From Leptidea sinapis (lineage: Eukaryota > Arthropoda > Insecta > Lepidoptera > Pieridae), in the NCBI RefSeq assembly GCF_905404315.1, contig NC_066286.1, positions 9,741,501 through 9,805,500 of the forward strand: a stretch of 64,000 nt of DNA, written 5' to 3'. Position numbers and translations under genes: made by a program. The notes beneath the pieces are model-generated. The model had not been told where the DNA came from and ran no database searches. It saw nothing but the letters and a program-made list of their open reading frames with translations. Shown here in pieces: positions 55,546 through 64,000 of this stretch (position 1 is the stretch's first letter; each line of letters begins with the position of its first letter).

Positions 55546-55743
55546 AGATATATATAATGAAAATGGTCTTTGTTTGAGGCTCTTTCACGCCTAAACTACT
55601 GATCGTATCGACATGAAACTACCACCATTCGATGCGAAATATGTCCTAGATGGTTTACTTACTTATTTTTGGAATTGCAACAATCCTTCATTAATTTATT
55701 TCCTTTTAAAATTCGTCCAGCGAAGCGGGCGGGAACGGCTAGT
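55546..55743 (+). mobile_element. Helitron-like element
   Basis: GAGGCTCTTTCACGCCTAAA, CTGATCGTATCGACATGAAA and a 3' end GGGCGGGAACGGCTAGT. It abuts the previous element. Confidence 0.58.
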
Positions 55744-55746
55744 AAT

Positions 55747-56127
55747 ATTATAAATGTAAGTAAGTAAGTAATGTAAGTTTGTTTGTTACGCTTTTACGCT
55801 GGAGCTACCAAACCGATTTTGATGAAATATGGTACAGCGATAGACTAGAGCTTGGAAAAAGGCATGGGCTACATCCCGGAAAAATCCATGGTTCCCGCGC
55901 GATTTGTAAGAAACTGATATTCAAGTCGATAATCTATAACTATACCAATAGTTGGTTTAGTTTACCATAGCTATTTTCCTCGATATAAGAATCATATGAT
56001 ATGTTGGGAACGGGAGCGAAAATGGGAACCGGACCTGGAATAGGACATAAAATCTTCAATTCCAAACTTGGTTATTATTTTAAAAACCTTTTATCTACGC
56101 GGACGAAGTCGCGGGCATCAGCTAGTA
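55747..56127 (+). mobile_element. Helitron-like element (ACGCTGGAG subfamily)
   Basis: TACGCTTTTACGCTGGAGCT, ATGGTACAGCGATAGACTAG, ACGCGGACGAAGTCGCGGGC and 3' ATCAGCTAGT. It is closely matched by 61558-61944. Confidence 0.66.
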
Positions 56128-56129
56128 TT

Positions 56130-56435
56130 ATTACTAGACAAAGTCCACCGCCGCGTCTGACTGTCTGTCTTTTCGCAATAAACTCTAAAACTCATGCACC
56201 GATTTTCATGTTTTTCACCAGTGGATAGCGTGGTTTTCGAGAACGATTTGAGTATATAATTTGTCAAATTTTATATACATTTTTGTATACATTTACGATA
56301 GAAATACATTTTTATTAAATTTTTTACTCATTAACTTTGATTACACATTTCCGATGGCTTTAAACTACATTATTCCCGAATACTTACATATTTTTTTTCT
56401 ATTGACAGAACGGCGTCTGTCGGGTCAGATAAAAA
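56130..56435 (+). mobile_element. Helitron-like element, mutated 3' end
   Basis: CTGTCTGTCTTTTCGCAATA, CACCGATTTTCATGTTTTTC and 3' ACGGCGTCTGTCGGGTCAGA, where CTAGT has become ATAAA. Confidence 0.58.
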
Positions 56436-56451
56436 TCGCAGTATTTGTAGA

Positions 56452-56582
56452 TGCCCCACGAGATGGACCTATGATCTGGTCAATACGTTGGATGAGGGCA
56501 GTACACGACTGATCATCGTGTAGATCTTTGGGGGAGCCCTTTGTCCATCAGTGGATGTCTTCCAACTGATATGATGATGATA
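56452..56582 (+). repeat. RTE-like LINE 3' end fragment
   Basis: CCACGAGATGGACCTATGAT, GGATGAGGGCAGTAC and GTCCATCAGTGGATGTCTTC followed by GATGATGAT match the RTE-like family tail. It directly follows a chain of Helitron-like fragments. Confidence 0.75.
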
Positions 56583-56659
56583 TTAAAAACCTATGACTAA
56601 TTTAATAGCCTGTGTTCGTTACAAACAATATATTCTTGATAATGTAATGTATGTTCATA

Positions 56660-57001
56660 GGCACATAAGTGAATTTGCCAGAAACTGTTCAATTTCACCT
56701 TCGCACGACACGCCACAAGTTAGGATATCATCCCCACCATCTGGATGTGTGGCGGTCCTCCACAGTGCGGTTTTCAAGAAGCTTTCTCCCTCGTACTACA
56801 AAGCTGTGGAATGAGCTTCCTTGTGCGGTGTTTCCGGGACGATACGACATGGGTACCTTCAAAAAAAGCGCGTACACCTTCCTTAAAGGCCGGCAACGCT
56901 CTTGTGATTCCTCTGGTTTTGCAAGAGAATGTGGGCGGCGGTGATCACTTAACACCAGGTGACCCGTACGCTCGTTTGTCCTCCTATTCCATAAAAAAAA
57001 A
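56660..57001 (+). pseudogene. CR1/jockey-like LINE 3' end fragment with poly(A)
   Basis: Plus-strand reading gives FHLRTTRHKLGYHPHHLDVW, SFLPRTTKLWNELPCAVFPG, RYDMGTFKKSAYTFLKGRQR and CDSSGFARECG. It ends in CCATAAAAAAAAA. It matches the copy at 40.5 kb in opposite orientation and is 5'-truncated at about 56660. Confidence 0.88.
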
Positions 57002-57039
57002 ATCTGTCATAACCATAATGTTAACACCAGGAACAGACA

Positions 57040-57440
57040 TAAACTGATGATGCCTACTACTCGGCTAAGTCGAGTTAGTAAGTTTTTGTGGGGCGATGTC
57101 AACAAGATCCCAGAAAATGTTCAAAACAAAAGTATTACGTCATTCAAAAGAATTGTTAAAAAACGTTTGTGTGGTTACTATAACATAAATGACTTTCTTA
57201 ATGATACCACAGATTGGGAATGGAGTGACCGCCCTCAGGCTATTAAACAATAAGTTTAATTGTACAATATTATTTTGTAAACAAATTTATTCGATGAAAA
57301 AAAAATAACGCCCGCTGAGTTTGTTGCGCCCATTCTTCTCAGGTCTGAGTCATTCATTTTGGAATGGGTGGTAGTTTTTTGACTTTCAATAAGTGATGTC
57401 ACATCCTATTTTGAATAAAAATATTTGAATTTGAATAACA
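57040..57440 (+). pseudogene. CR1/Zenon-like LINE tail, second subfamily
   Basis: The frame 57047-57253 reads MMPTTRLSRVSKFLWGDVNK, IPENVQNKSITSFKRIVKKR and LCGYYNINDFLNDTTDWEW. The 3' UTR has GCTGAGTTTGTTGCGCCCAT and ends TGAATAAAAATATTTGAATT. Other copies are at 16.8 and 58.2 kb. Confidence 0.82.
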
Positions 57441-57504
57441 AGAAACGCTATAATTGCATAATGTATTTTTTTTGCACTTTGCACGTCACTGTGCCTTAAC
57501 GCTT

Positions 57505-57665
57505 CAGGATGTTTTCAGAACGATACCGTACTGTAGAGGAAGGCGAAACATCCATGGTGAGGGTGATATCCAAGCACTCAGATGAAACAGCTCTTCGGAA
57601 CACTCCCGATCTTTAACAATACGAGAGCAATACTCCATATTATGTGAAATGTGTGTTGAGAATGT
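57505..57665 (-). repeat. Diverged CR1/jockey-like LINE internal fragment
   Basis: ACTGTAGAGGAAGGCGAAAC, GGTGAGGGTGATATCC and CAGCTCTTCGGAACACTCCC correspond to the region upstream of the tail in the 40.7-40.9 kb copy. It is heavily degraded. Confidence 0.55.
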
Positions 57666-57724
57666 GGGCTAGCTTGATGAATTGCGCAGTAAAAAGACGA
57701 AGCTTTTAATTGTCCATCCTTTTA

Positions 57725-58035
57725 TCGCGGGCCTTGAGCGTGGGGACCGAATCCAGAAATTCCGTAACGAAAATAACCTTACACCCCTCCACTAGATGTA
57801 TAAATGCATAAGAGAATTTTCGCCATGGTCGTTACAGTAAAAGCATAAGTGATAACCGCTGTTCCACAGCAACTGTAACGACTATGGCGAAATATCTCTT
57901 ATGCTTTTTGTGCAGAAGGTCCCAGGTTCGAGCCTGGGGTACGTCTTGATTTTTTTTTTAAGTTCTTTATTTTTTTTATCACGTTTTTTTTAATTTTTAT
58001 TATTATGACAAGCATTTTTTTTTGTGATTAATACA
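57725..58035 (+). repeat. tRNA-like SINE with internal 33-bp palindrome
   Basis: GCGGGCCTTGAGCGTGGGGA, then an imperfect palindrome with arms 57806-57838 and 57872-57904, then GAAGGTCCCAGGTTCGAGCC (B-box) and long T-rich stretches ending TATGACAAGCATTTTT. The related copy at 19.2-19.45 kb lacks one palindrome arm. Confidence 0.68.
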
Positions 58036-58228
58036 CAAACTTGAGTCTTCTAGGGGTTGAATTGCACAAGGGTCATATTTACACCGTTCTCACACATTCT
58101 CAAAGAGAATTCTATATAGGAAGCATGACCTGTCATAGTATCTCCAGTGCAGTCATCTATCTGGCAATGCATGTTGGACGATAGCAATTAAATTACACCA
58201 ATCCTTGAGTTGATTCTAGCCGACGTTA

Positions 58229-58625
58229 CATTCAAATTCAAATATTTTTATTCAAAATAGGATTTAAAATCACTTATTGAACGTCAAAAACTACCACCCA
58301 TTCAAAAGAGACTGCCTCAGACCTGAGAAGAATGGGCGCAAGAAACCCAGCGGGCTTTTTTTAATAAAAAATATGGATTACAATGTGATATCGTACAATA
58401 AACATTTATAATTAAAGAGCCTGAGGGTGTTCGCTTTATTCCCAGTCCGTGGTGTCATTAAGAAAATCTTTTATGCTATAATAACCTTTCCGACGCAAAC
58501 GTTTTTTAACAATTCTTTCAAATTTCATAACACATTTGTTTTGTACATTTTCTGGGATCATATAGTAGAAGCAACAAAAGACTTACTAACTGGACCCAAC
58601 CGAGTAGTAGGCATAACAAGTTTAC
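58229..58625 (-). pseudogene. CR1/Zenon-like LINE tail, second subfamily
   Basis: It begins with ATTCAAATTCAAATATTTTT at the 3' side, and the minus strand encodes MPTTRLG-like and QNK sequence matching 57.05 kb. It is inverted relative to the 57.0-kb copy. Both stop matching at the same codon, suggesting a shared truncation or the limit of similarity. Confidence 0.7.
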
Positions 58626-58926
58626 AGAGCGTAACGGGTCAGTCTAATTCAATACCAACAAGAAATATTCTCAGCGCATCAAAAAAAATTTTCATGTCGA
58701 AAATAATCGGTACTATTTTTTAGTTAGCGAAAGAGCAAAAAAAACTTAATGAGTTTGTACGTAGATAGTCCATGCTTCAGTCTGATACTCTGGTTTGTGG
58801 AGAATGTGTGGTTGTATATTATAATAACTGATATACATGGGCCGTTTGGTGTTTCTTTTACTACAACATACAAAAAATATTAAAGCTATCGAATGAAAGA
58901 CCCCGTGCTAAAGTATATCTCAGTTA

Positions 58927-59438
58927 AGGCTGATTTACACGTATTAAGTTGCCAAGTCTTAACTAAATTTCAAGCGACTTAATTTTAAGTAACCGTTTAC
59001 ACGTAAAAATGCTAAATTACTAGTTAAATTGATTTATTCGCTCAAAATGGACGACCACAATTTCTGTAATTTAAGGTTTTAATATTCCATAAACAATCGT
59101 CCTTTATGTATTCTTCAATGAACTTTATTGTTGTGTCTTCCGCCCACTTCGACATTTTCGAAAGATTTTTATTTATAAATTAAGTAGGAACTACGTTGCA
59201 ATCACTCCGCCAGCTCATGCTTTTCACTTAAATTTAACTAAATTTTGCCTGACCAAACGTGTCAAGTGATTAGCCACGCCCACCAACTTAACCGAAAAAT
59301 AGACAAAATTCTATTCTACCTTGTTTACTTGCAACTAAATTTTAACTTGCAACTTCTTACTAAATTCACTGTTTACACGGTTAAATTAAGTTAAAATTTA
59401 GTAAATTTTTAGTCAACTTAATACGTGTAAATCAGCCT
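58927..59438 (-). mobile_element. PIF/Harbinger-like element with truncated MADF ORF
   Basis: 512 bp flanked by TTA at 58924-58926 and 59439-59441. The termini are perfect inverted repeats over 25 bp, beginning AGGCTGATTTACACGTATTA, followed by looser inverted similarity rich in TTAAGTTAA-type words. The 3-bp TWA-type duplication and the GGCTG start match the element at 31263. The only coding trace is a 37-residue MADF N-terminus on the minus strand (59042-59155). Confidence 0.8.
59042..59155 (-). pseudogene. Truncated MADF N-terminus inside the PIF-like element
   Basis: ATG at 59155 opens a 37-residue frame, MSKWAEDTTIKF followed by IEEYIKDDCLWNIKTLNYRN, then a stop. The FI-EY, CLWN and YRN positions match the first helix region of MADF domains (compare CLWN and DYHN in the intact gene). 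Nothing recognisable follows, so this is a decapitated internal-deletion remnant rather than a working protein. Confidence 0.7.
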
Positions 59439-59548
59439 TTAAAACTTACACGAGTAACTAAAATACGTTTTACTAATTTCATAATTAAGGCTAAATGTTT
59501 TGTCCGTACTATTCGATTTATGTAATATTATATACTTTAATCTCTTTT

Positions 59549-59685
59549 TCCCTTATTCATAATGGTCCGCTAACTTTAAACAGCCGCTAAGGAGTGTTTT
59601 TTCTTATTTTGAGTTAAGTCAATAGAAGAAGACAGAGTGAGAATTCGCAATGCTTTAAGTTAGCACACTATTATGAATAAGGGGG
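59549..59685. mobile_element. 137-bp palindromic MITE, copy 2
   Basis: Same ends and internal AAGACAGAGTGAGAATT as copy 1, with only a handful of substitutions over 137 bp. The target duplication is not resolved in either copy. Confidence 0.75.
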
Positions 59686-60066
59686 TTTGACTATATATGT
59701 AACTCAAATAAAACGTAAGAAATTTGAGTTTAAATTGTAAATACATACATTAGTAAACTACTGCATGCTTCGATGTTGTGCCAAGTTCGGTATAATGAGT
59801 GCTACCTTCAGGAAACATCGCATCTTATTACTTTGTATCAGGAGTAGTGATGTGATAGTGTATCGATAAATGCAACTTTTTATGATAGAAACAAATCCTG
59901 TTTGTGAAAGACAGTAAGTAATTACTATCTTATAGCCAATGCACCCTTTTTTCTTTGTATATTTTATCTATGTATCTATGAACCTAGAAAATTTATATAT
60001 CTGATATTAATTTTCTAGGTTCATCTGAAACCAAGTCAAACCGAGCAGCAAAAAGTATGTTAAGTA
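59686..60066. other. No gene seen; hairpin at 59978
   Basis: Spacer between a palindromic MITE and a long-TIR element. Confidence 0.55.
59978..60024. repeat. Perfect 15-bp inverted repeat with 17-nt loop
   Basis: ATGAACCTAGAAAAT at 59978-59992 and ATTTTCTAGGTTCAT at 60010-60024. No neighbouring gene. Confidence 0.7.
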
Positions 60067-60508
60067 CTTAGATTAAGGATTGGTCTCCGCTGCGCTCCAA
60101 CTAGATACCACAGGCGTAGTCGCAAAGTGCGGCAACTAACGCCCAAGTGAGCGTACTCGAGCCAGTTTCGAACAATGTGTTACTTTGAAGTGCCGCATGT
60201 TCAGTTAAACTTTGCTAATAATTGAAACTAAAATTTACTTTAGGTTACGTAGTAAAACTTTGTAAAAATAATAATACAAGAAACAAGAAAGACACTGGGA
60301 TCAGATCATCAGTAAATATTTTATTAATTTTAATGTAAAATAACACGAAGCGTATACAATATTACAAACTACGAAAGATGCCATTGAGTGTCAAGATACA
60401 ACGCACACAAGCATTTAATTGTTGCCGCAATAAAAAAGCTATTGTTGTTGTAAAAGGGTCGTGCGGTATCTATTTATAGCACAGCGGAGACCAATCCTTA
60501 ATCTAAGG
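60067..60508. mobile_element. Long-TIR element, copy 2
   Basis: CTTAGATTAAGGATTGGTCT and its inverse at 60508. The interior (GCCCAAGTGAGCGTACTCGA, TAACACGAAGCGTATAC) is inverted as a block relative to copy 1. Confidence 0.75.
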
Positions 60509-60627
60509 TTATGTATTTAACTTATTCATATTTAAAAAATTGATTCACACATTTCATGAATTGTAGTTATCTACTCGTATATAGACAAAAATCTAAATTG
60601 ATGGGAATGAGTTTCTTTTAAGGCAAT

Positions 60628-60788
60628 TTTCTTTCGACCTTCAAGAAAAAAGCATACTCCCACCTTAAAGGCCGGCAACACATTTCTTGACACACGTGTT
60701 GTTGCGGATGTCCATGGGCGGTTGCCTCACCTCTCCCCATCCCGTGAGCCTCTTGCCCGTTTGCCCCCTCTCATATAAAAAAAAATTA
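60628..60788 (+). repeat. LINE 3' end with poly(A), 'CATGGGCGG' family
   Basis: ACCTTCAAGAAAAAAGCATA and CTTAAAGGCCGGCAACACAT recall the FKKKAYSHLKGRQH C-terminus of jockey-like LINEs. They are followed by TGTCCATGGGCGGTTGCCTC and a CTCATATAAAAAAAAA end. It shares its last 90 bp with 10098-10190. Confidence 0.7.
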
Positions 60789-60936
60789 GCTAGGTGAGTG
60801 ATTTTGTGAAATTTGATAGCATATTTTTTTTTCAATATTAAATTTAAAATAAACTCTTACAAAGTTGTAATATTTGAATGATAAAAATTAACTATAATTT
60901 TTTTCTTCAATGCAAAACTCGTAGGTATTGTGGTTA

Positions 60937-61050
60937 ATCATCATCATCATCAGCCGAAAGACGTGAACTGCTGGACAAAGGCCTCCTTCAAAGATTTCCA
61001 CTACGGTTGGTCCTGCGCTGCCCTCATCCAACGTATTCCGGCGATCTTGG
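60937..61050 (-). repeat. RTE-like LINE 3' end fragment
   Basis: It begins with ATCATCATCATCATCAGCCG and continues through the GGACAAAGGCCTCC and CATCCAACGTATTCCGGCG blocks in reverse orientation. It is the same family as 9362 and 37.2 kb. Confidence 0.8.
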
Positions 61051-61557
61051 CTTTAATTTATATTAATCTTGCTATTGTGGATTACATTAAGTTATTACTT
61101 ATTATACATTAGTTAAATCATTCAAGTCATCAATCAATAGGATTATTTTATGCCATGGAACTTACACAACTTCCGAAAATGTTATTTTTTATTAAAATGG
61201 AACCCTTTTTAAAATCTAAATTACTCATATATCATTGGAGTAAAATTATATTCTTACGGAGGTTATGAGTACCTTTTTTTTTATCAAATATCCAAAAATA
61301 TCTGAATTTAATCATTTAAATATATTGAATAACTAATCGATGTTTGATCACATCACTAAGGTTAGTTTACGAGTTGCCCTCAGGCTCGCTCTGCACTCTG
61401 CACCAGATACATTCCATCTCCTGTAATAACATCAGCTGCTCATGTTTATTATGTATTAACTTTCTGTACAAAGTAACTCGTTCTAAACTGCCCTGGAAAT
61501 GTGTTTGAAGTTATAGAATTCCTACCGTATTCCTTACACATGTGTATGTATGTATTT
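61051..61557. other. No gene seen
   Basis: AT-rich; a slightly GC-richer stretch at 61370-61440 is not recognised. Confidence 0.55.
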
Positions 61558-61944
61558 CCACTAACAACTTATAAATATGAATGAAAGTATGTTTGTTATG
61601 CTTTTACGCTGGAGGTGCTGAGCCGTTTTTGATGAAATTTGGCACAGCGAAAGACTAGAGCTTGGGAATAGACATAGGCTCCTTTTTATCCCGAAAAAAG
61701 CCATGGTTCCCGCGGGATTTGTGAAAAACTGAATTTCATATCGATGAGCTATAACTATACCAATAGTAGGTTTCGTTTGCCATAGCAATCTTCCTCGATA
61801 TAAGATTCATATATTTTCAGAACGGGCGTGAAATAAGGGAACCGGAACTGGAATAGGACATTAGATAATCAATAATTCCAAACTTGCTTATTATTTTTAA
61901 AAATACTTAATCTACGCGGACGACGTCGCGAGCATTAGCTAGTA
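61558..61944 (+). mobile_element. Helitron-like element (ACGCTGGAG subfamily)
   Basis: TGCTTTTACGCTGGAGGTGC, TTTGGCACAGCGAAAGACTA, CTACGCGGACGACGTCGCGA and 3' CATTAGCTAGT. The 75-codon minus-strand ORF over it is passive. Confidence 0.66.
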
Positions 61945-62429
61945 TATTAGTTATAATAAAGTTAAAACAAGCCGATTTTTGTACATTATAGATACTGAAG
62001 AAGAATTCACATTGGGTTAGGATCTTATTAGAGGAATAGGAATCAAAACAAGGATGTTTTAGATTATTTTATCTGAATATTTCTACTCACTTCTCGCAAA
62101 ACCTACAACATGGAATTTAAAGCTTTTTTTTATGTTAGAGGAGGACAAACGAGCAAATATGCATACCTATTTTTTCACTAATGTATTCCAACAGTTTTAT
62201 TTTAAGGTTTTTAGGGTTTCAGGTGCCAATATACCGCGGGAAATTATCATATTCCAACGACATTGCATTTAATTTCTAAATGTCTCTAAAAAATAAAAAT
62301 GTGTTATTCTAAATTACACACGTACAAATTAGTATTGCTAGACTACGCAAAAGTAATATAAATAAAATTTAATATTGAAGTGTATGTTAGTAATAATTAT
62401 AAAAGAAAAACTTTTTTTAATATAAATAT
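61945..62429. other. No gene seen
   Basis: Only a 35-bp LINE end at 62125 is recognised. Confidence 0.55.
62125..62162 (-). repeat. LINE 3' end micro-fragment
   Basis: TTTTTTTTATGTTAGAGGAG followed by GACAAACGAGC matches the first bases after the T-tract in the CR1/jockey-like family. Only about 35 bp. Confidence 0.35.
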
Positions 62430-62723
62430 TCACCATTACGAAGGTCACCGATATAGCCCAGGTGGTTGCCATAATGAAGTGGCTGTGGGCAGGGCACATA
62501 GATCGACGGACAGATGGCCGTTGGGGCACTAAAGTCCTGGAATGGTGACCACGTACCGGACGACGTAGTGTTGGTAGGCCCCCCACAAGATGGACTGACA
62601 ATCTGGTCAAGATCGCCGGAATAGGTTGGATAAGGGCAGGACTGATCGTCATGGCGATTTTTGGGGGATGCCTTTGTCCAGCAGTGAACGTCTTCCGGCT
62701 GAAATGGTGATGATGATGATAGT
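62430..62723 (+). pseudogene. RTE-like LINE 3' end fragment
   Basis: Readable blocks are MKWLWAGHIDRRTDGRWGTK and, after shifts, SVGRPPTRWTDNLVKIAG. It ends GGTGATGATGATGATA. There are several stops. It is the second longest copy after 37.2 kb. Confidence 0.82.
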
Positions 62724-63398
62724 GAAAAACGTTTTAAAAAATGCGTATTAAAATCAACATGGCAACCACAGATGCCCGTATTTACCCTGTTTTACGGCAG
62801 AAATAACTTTCCCAACTAAAACTTGTACCTAATTTGCAAAAGATGTTAATACTATTATGATGACTCAAAAGTTTTGCTAAATTTTGTTTAATCATGTGGC
62901 TGTCTCTATTGTTATAAGAATCGAAGGAAAAGAAAAAAAGTGTATCTGTGTCTCAGCTCTGACGCACGACTGGAGTTTACTCCTTCAGATCTACTGTCTA
63001 AATAGACACAAAAAAAATATATTATATAATTAAAAAAAAACACACTAAAAAGCACAACATTCTCTTTGGTATTCGAAAATTTTCTAATATTAGATAAATC
63101 AGTTAAAGATAATTGTTGAAAATTAAAATTAACATCAATTCCTGCCTTATCGACGATAGATGAAAACTATATAATATAAACTAACAAAAATCTTACTTTG
63201 CAATTGTAAAAATAGAATAATTTTATCAAATTGATGCATTGTCATCGGTCCTCGATAAATCTATGAAGTTTGAACGAAATCTGGCCGTTTCAAGTGGGTC
63301 AAAAGCGCGCCCAAATTAGTAGGTTACAAACAAACATACATACATAAGGCTTACTTAAAGATTTCCATATCAAATGGTAAATAAACGAATGAAAATAC
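62724..63398. other. No gene seen
   Basis: AT-rich sequence between an RTE-like tail and the 339-bp TIR element. Confidence 0.6.
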
Positions 63399-63407
63399 GT
63401 AAATAAT

Positions 63408-63746
63408 CATGGACGAGTAAAAAAAGAAGGACTCCGCGGCGTGAACAAGTGAAGCACCTTTATGCTAGTATGTGTGCGGTTAGGGGGGATACCAGTTACA
63501 CAATTTTTTCTCCCTTAAATAATCATATATGGCCACAAATACTTTTATAGTATAGTTTTTACACTTCTTCTACTTTTAAAATATTCTATTGCGACGCAAA
63601 CAGATCTGTCACAGACGATGGCAAATCTCATAATGGCGGCCGATCGGCTTGTAATATAATTGTGTGTCTGCGTGGGACTATGTACTTACACGTTTACCGG
63701 CTTGTTGTAAGGTGACACGGAGTCCTTCTTTTTTTACTCGTCCGTG
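63408..63746. mobile_element. 339-bp TIR element with 9-bp target duplication
   Basis: GTAAATAAT is duplicated exactly at 63399-63407 and 63747-63755. The ends CATGGACGAGTAAAAAAAGA and CACGGACGAGTAAAAAAAGA pair over 29 bp with one mismatch. No ORF. A 9-bp duplication is typical of Mutator-like elements and possible for Merlin; the superfamily is uncertain. Confidence 0.78.
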
Positions 63747-64000
63747 GTAAATAATCTATATATTTTTATAAAGTTCTTTCTAAAAGCGCAGAATAGCAGA
63801 GGAATAAATCATTTTAATGATTTTTGCTTCGTTACGCCGAAGAATTATAACTTCTTGCGTGCATACATAAGTACACACACACTTTTTTTTAATAATCTAA
63901 AGCAGAATTAATCTCAAAGGTTCACAAATTGCCACTTAGTATCATCGTCTTTACAACAGATGTTATGAAATCGGTTGCTAATAATGAAATTCACACCTCT

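Overview
This 64 kb window is AT-rich eukaryotic nuclear DNA, most likely from a moth or butterfly. Evidence is the density of insect-type transposon debris: jockey-, CR1/Zenon- and RTE-like non-LTR fragments whose tails resemble lepidopteran ones, tRNA-derived SINEs, Helitron-like elements ending in CTAGT, a mariner, and many short inverted-repeat elements. No prokaryotic operons, ribosome binding sites, CRISPR array or phage genes are visible. The genus cannot be fixed from the sequence.

One probable intact protein-coding gene is present: a two-exon minus-strand gene (exon 1 31020-31191, exon 2 29507-30129) for a 264-residue MADF-BESS protein, with GT-AG splice sites, a phase-1 intron and a downstream AATAAA. 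Directly upstream (31263-32127) lies a PIF/Harbinger-like DNA transposon remnant with TAA target duplications. It carries a transposase-like N-terminus and a partial MADF reading frame. A second PIF/Harbinger-like element (58927-59438) carries another truncated MADF reading frame. MADF sequences therefore occur three times, twice inside transposon termini, which suggests this gene class is moved by, or recruited from, these elements.

Layout. 1-9 kb: an edge-truncated repeat, a GT microsatellite, SINEs, a 320-bp TTA-flanked MITE, Helitron-like pieces and a 137-bp palindromic MITE. 9-18 kb: RTE tails, a tRNA-Leu-like SINE and jockey/CR1-type tails. 18-28 kb: LINE remnants (18.3-18.9 and 23.5-24.3 kb), inverted nests of one LINE tail (21.4-22.8 kb) and several copies of a poly(A)-tailed repeat with three predicted hairpins. 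28-32 kb: inverted tRNA-like repeats, a hAT-like MITE, the MADF-BESS gene and its PIF neighbour. 32-44 kb: sparse sequence, then a palindromic MITE split by a LINE, RTE, a nested LINE insertion with a 19-bp target duplication, and further MITEs. 44-55 kb: LINE tails, an RT fragment, a frameshifted mariner (50100-51154) and a 73-bp tandem repeat. 55-64 kb: a Helitron cluster, LINE tails, a SINE with a long palindrome, the second PIF element and a 339-bp TIR element with 9-bp target duplications.

Apart from the MADF-BESS gene, almost every open reading frame over 60 codons is transposon debris or chance. Many recurring ORFs are the same dispersed repeat read in different places. Family names above the superfamily level are given only where residues, termini or target duplications support them; other repeats are defined only by the copies seen here.
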